From: JAPUDQ01 sp964462335
GTDB taxonomy: Bacteria > Patescibacteriota > Saccharimonadia > Saccharimonadales > Saccharimonadaceae
DNA: 5,849 nucleotides
Assembly: GCA_964462335.1 (NCBI GenBank)
Contig: CAYWYG010000035.1
Span: forward strand, 1 to 5,849
Direction of reading: 5' to 3'
Positions 4,225 through 5,849 of the stretch are shown one piece after another. The notes beneath the pieces are model-generated. The model was not told the DNA's origin and did not search any database. It was given only the letters and a program-made list of their open reading frames with translations. Position 1 is the stretch's first letter; the number at the start of each line of letters is the position of its first letter. A program made the position numbers and the translations under genes.

Positions 4225-5849
4225 CTACACCTCACCCCAGTTATCACCGATGTGTATATCGACTTGCAGTTTGATCTTGAGTTCGGGGCAGATATTTTCC
4301 ATCGTATCTTTGAGCATCGCACCGACCTTCTCGGCATTTTCCCGCGGACATTCGACGAGGATGCTGTCATGAATCTGGAGGACTTGAAAACCTGATGGAT
4401 TTTGGATTTTGGATTTTAGATTTTGGGAGAGTGCGCGAGCCGATGCTGAGGCGGATCGTTCTTCTGAGGACACTTTGCTTTCCGCAAGAGGCACTTTGTC
4501 AATTTCAAAGTGTCGGGTGCCCGAAGAAGAATGAGACGCCTTAGCATCGGACAAGCGATTTTCAATCGCGATCATCGCCAGCTTCATTAGATCGGCTTCC
4601 GTGCCCTGTATCGGCATGTTCGCCGCTTGGCGTTCGGCGGCCTGGCGTACAATAAAATTACTCGATTTCACATCTGGTGTCGGTCGTCTGCGGCCAAAAT
4701 ACGTCTCAACATAACCGTCCGTCTTGGCTCTCGCGATCGTGTCATCGATGTACTTTCGGATCGGCGCGCGTAGACGGAAATATTCGTCGATAAACACTTT
4801 CGCCTCATGAAATGTCATACCAGTTGCCGCCGCCAGCCCATGCGGGCTCATCCCGTAGAGCACCCCAAAATTGATCACCTTCGCATCGCGCCGCTGGCTC
4901 TTCGTCACTTCATCGAGCGGGATACCATACACCTCGGCTGCCGTCTTGGCATGGATGTCCGTGCCGGCATTGAAATCATTGATCATACGCTCATCACCCG
5001 CTAGCACCGCCGCCAGCCGTAGCTCAAACTGGCTATAGTCAGCGCTCACAAACACATTGCCAGGACTTGGCACAAATGCCTCGCGAATTTTACGTCCCAG
5101 TTCAGTTCGTACCGGTATGTTTTGCAGATTCGGATCGGCACTCGAGAGCCGTCCCGTTGCCGCCACGTCTTGACGAAAGGTCGTATGCAGCCGAGACTCG
5201 TCATCGACGAGCTTAGGCAACGCCTCGACATAAGTGCTTTGCAGTTTCGTCAGCTCACGATACTGCTCGATCAGCTCGATGATAGGGTGGCTGCCGCGCA
5301 ATTTGTCGAGTTCGCTTTGCCCTGTGCTATATCCCGTCTTGCCTTTCTTGATACCGATCGTGCTGAGACCTAGTTTTTCGTACAACACCTCGCTGAGTTG
5401 TGCAGGTGAGCTGATGTTAAATTCACTGCCGACGAGTTCGTACATCTGTGAGCGAGTGTTGTCGATTTGTCGCGACAAATCTGTGTTCATGGCAGCAAGC
5501 ATTTTGGTATCGAGGATGATACCGCGATGCTCCATGCGCGCCAGGATCGGGATCAGCGGAAAATCGATAGCCTCCGCAACGTGCTCGAGCTTCGGAAGCG
5601 TTTTGAAGGCTTCGGTTTGCTCGTCATGGAGCGCCCAGATCGCACCGATCGCCAGCGCGGGGTCGCTTGTATCGACTCCCGTGAGATCACCGAGTTCACG
5701 TGACTTACGGAGTGGGTCGAGGAGGAAAGCGGCATGTTGTGTATCATAACAAGTAGAAGATAGATTTTGGATTTTGGATTTTAGAAGAAATCTCATGAGC
5801 GCATCGCCGCCATGAGTAATCACTGCTACATTAGTCAAATACGTAGCGA
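4225..5849 (-). CDS. polA: DNA polymerase I, polymerase domain and part of the exonuclease-like domain (5' end outside window)
   Basis: The frame is open to the right edge; a TTG at 5838 is not a real start. About 540 residues are visible (numbered here from 5838). YDTQHAAFLLDP (31-42) is the end of a shortened 3'-5' exonuclease-like region without the later DADVT-type motif, so proofreading is probably absent. The polymerase domain follows: ATGRLSSADPNLQNIP (227-242), motif A SADYSQFELR with D267, motif B RRDAKVINFGVLYG with R316, K320, F324 and Y328, and motif C IHDS with H490 and D491. The catalytic aspartates D267 and D491 are kept. Motif C has Ser492 where E. coli has Glu. About 54 residues (430-483), against about 6 in E. 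coli, separate the Q-helix region from motif C and are encoded by a palindrome plus heptad repeats. The 5' nuclease part, if any, is outside the window. Confidence 0.95.
   Translation of the reverse strand, partial: ATYLTNVAVITHGGDALMRFLLKSKIQNLSSTCYDTQHAAFLLDPLRKSRELGDLTGVDTSDPALAIGAIWALHDEQTEAFKTLPKLEHVAEAIDFPLIPILARMEHRGIILDTKMLAAMNTDLSRQIDNTRSQMYELVGSEFNISSPAQLSEVLYEKLGLSTIGIKKGKTGYSTGQSELDKLRGSHPIIELIEQYRELTKLQSTYVEALPKLVDDESRLHTTFRQDVAATGRLSSADPNLQNIPVRTELGRKIREAFVPSPGNVFVSADYSQFELRLAAVLAGDERMINDFNAGTDIHAKTAAEVYGIPLDEVTKSQRRDAKVINFGVLYGMSPHGLAAATGMTFHEAKVFIDEYFRLRAPIRKYIDDTIARAKTDGYVETYFGRRRPTPDVKSSNFIVRQAAERQAANMPIQGTEADLMKLAMIAIENRLSDAKASHSSSGTRHFEIDKVPLAESKVSSEERSASASARALSQNLKSKIQNPSGFQVLQIHDSILVECPRENAEKVGAMLKDTMENICPELKIKLQVDIHIGDNWGEV
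4396..4423. repeat. Heptanucleotide array (TGGATTT x3 + TAGATTT) inside polA
   Basis: Four tandem heptamers read TGGATTT, TGGATTT, TGGATTT and TAGATTT on the plus strand. On the coding strand they encode the low-complexity peptide NLKSKIQNPS in the extra palm loop of the polymerase. The 23 bases at 4398-4420 are identical to 5763-5785 in the same gene and orientation. Confidence 0.92.
4440..4550. repeat. 111-bp imperfect palindromic element inside polA
   Basis: The outer arm 4440-4465 begins CCGATGCTGAGGCG. The reverse complement of 4525-4550 begins CCGATGCTAAGGCG. The two arms match at 22 of 26 positions. An inner perfect stem pairs GACACTTTG (4469-4477) with CAAAGTGTC (4506-4514), and an alternative hairpin uses CACTTTG at 4492-4498 with CAAAGTG at 4506-4512. 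The whole unit is 37 codons long and is read in frame without a stop as part of the polymerase palm loop. The size, palindromic form and position suggest an inserted palindromic repeat element. Its presence elsewhere in the genome is not shown here. Confidence 0.85.
5761..5781. repeat. Second heptanucleotide array in polA, flanked by TAGAAGA direct repeats
   Basis: Three heptamers (TAGATTT, TGGATTT, TGGATTT) lie between two copies of TAGAAGA at 5754-5760 and 5782-5788. They encode LKSKIQNLS, just before the YDTQHAAFLL segment of the exonuclease-like region. The array is 21 bp, so it keeps frame. The flanking heptamers may be a target duplication or degenerate repeat units. Confidence 0.85.

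Noticed and set aside
4396..4423. Heptamer array as a CRISPR or iteron origin
   Set aside because: Units are 7 bp with no spacers, and the array sits inside the polA reading frame, so neither idea fits.
4363..4556. Polymerase insert as an intein
   Set aside because: It is only about 54 residues, with no N-terminal Cys/Ser splicing block and no His-Asn end. Length and palindromic DNA fit a repeat element better.
5234..5749. Plus-strand open frame of 171 codons
   Set aside because: Antisense to polA codons. The product is Ser/Cys-rich with no motif and is a shadow of the polymerase frame.
5754..5788. TAGAAGA direct repeats as a proven target-site duplication
   Set aside because: The flanks have the same 7-base period and similar bases to the array, so they may simply be worn repeat units. 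Frame arithmetic (28 bp) also does not fit a simple insertion.

Overview
The window is a densely packed accessory/housekeeping stretch in which every recognisable gene lies on the minus strand and is read from the right edge (5849) to the left edge (1). Gene junctions are mostly 4- to 26-nt overlaps, proteins are short, and TGA acts as an ordinary stop at many junctions (HIT, both membrane genes, Nudix, PIN). That excludes the UGA=Gly code of Gracilibacteria and Absconditabacteria. The compact layout, the pol I with a shortened exonuclease-like region, and the protein flavour suggest a small-genome bacterium, most plausibly Patescibacteria/CPR and perhaps Saccharibacteria. This is inference, because no marker RNA is present.

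Region A (5849-3059): polA (C-terminal part; the 5' end is outside the window), then directly abutting a class I SAM-dependent methyltransferase, then a Nudix hydrolase overlapping it by 4 nt. The polymerase gene holds the most unusual structure seen. A ~111-bp imperfect palindrome (4440-4550) plus a GGATTTT-type heptanucleotide array (4396-4423) are translated in frame as an extra ~48 residues in the palm, between the Q-helix region and catalytic motif C. A second copy of the heptad array sits in the same gene at 5761-5781. This resembles the logic of Rickettsia palindromic elements, which insert in frame inside essential genes.

Region B (3069-972): a near-consensus sigma70-type promoter, embedded in a perfect 24-bp palindrome that also overlaps the end of the Nudix gene, drives a ribbon-helix-helix antitoxin and a RelE/ParE-type toxin. 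Two six-helix membrane proteins and a HIT-family hydrolase follow. All are overlapping or nearly so, and so are probably one transcript. The two membrane proteins have identical length (180 aa) and share position-matched motifs, so they are probably a diverged tandem duplication.

Region C (947-1): a second promoter drives an AbrB-type antitoxin, a PIN-domain (VapC-type) toxin and a HAD-superfamily protein that runs off the left edge. Both toxin-antitoxin promoters have the same geometry: 17-bp spacer and 7 nt between the -10 box and the A of the ATG. Both should therefore give leaderless antitoxin mRNAs. Most downstream genes instead carry Shine-Dalgarno-like sequences (the HAD gene and membrane protein A are weak or lacking). 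No tRNA, rRNA, CRISPR array or transposase was seen, and there is no gene-free stretch longer than about 70 bp.
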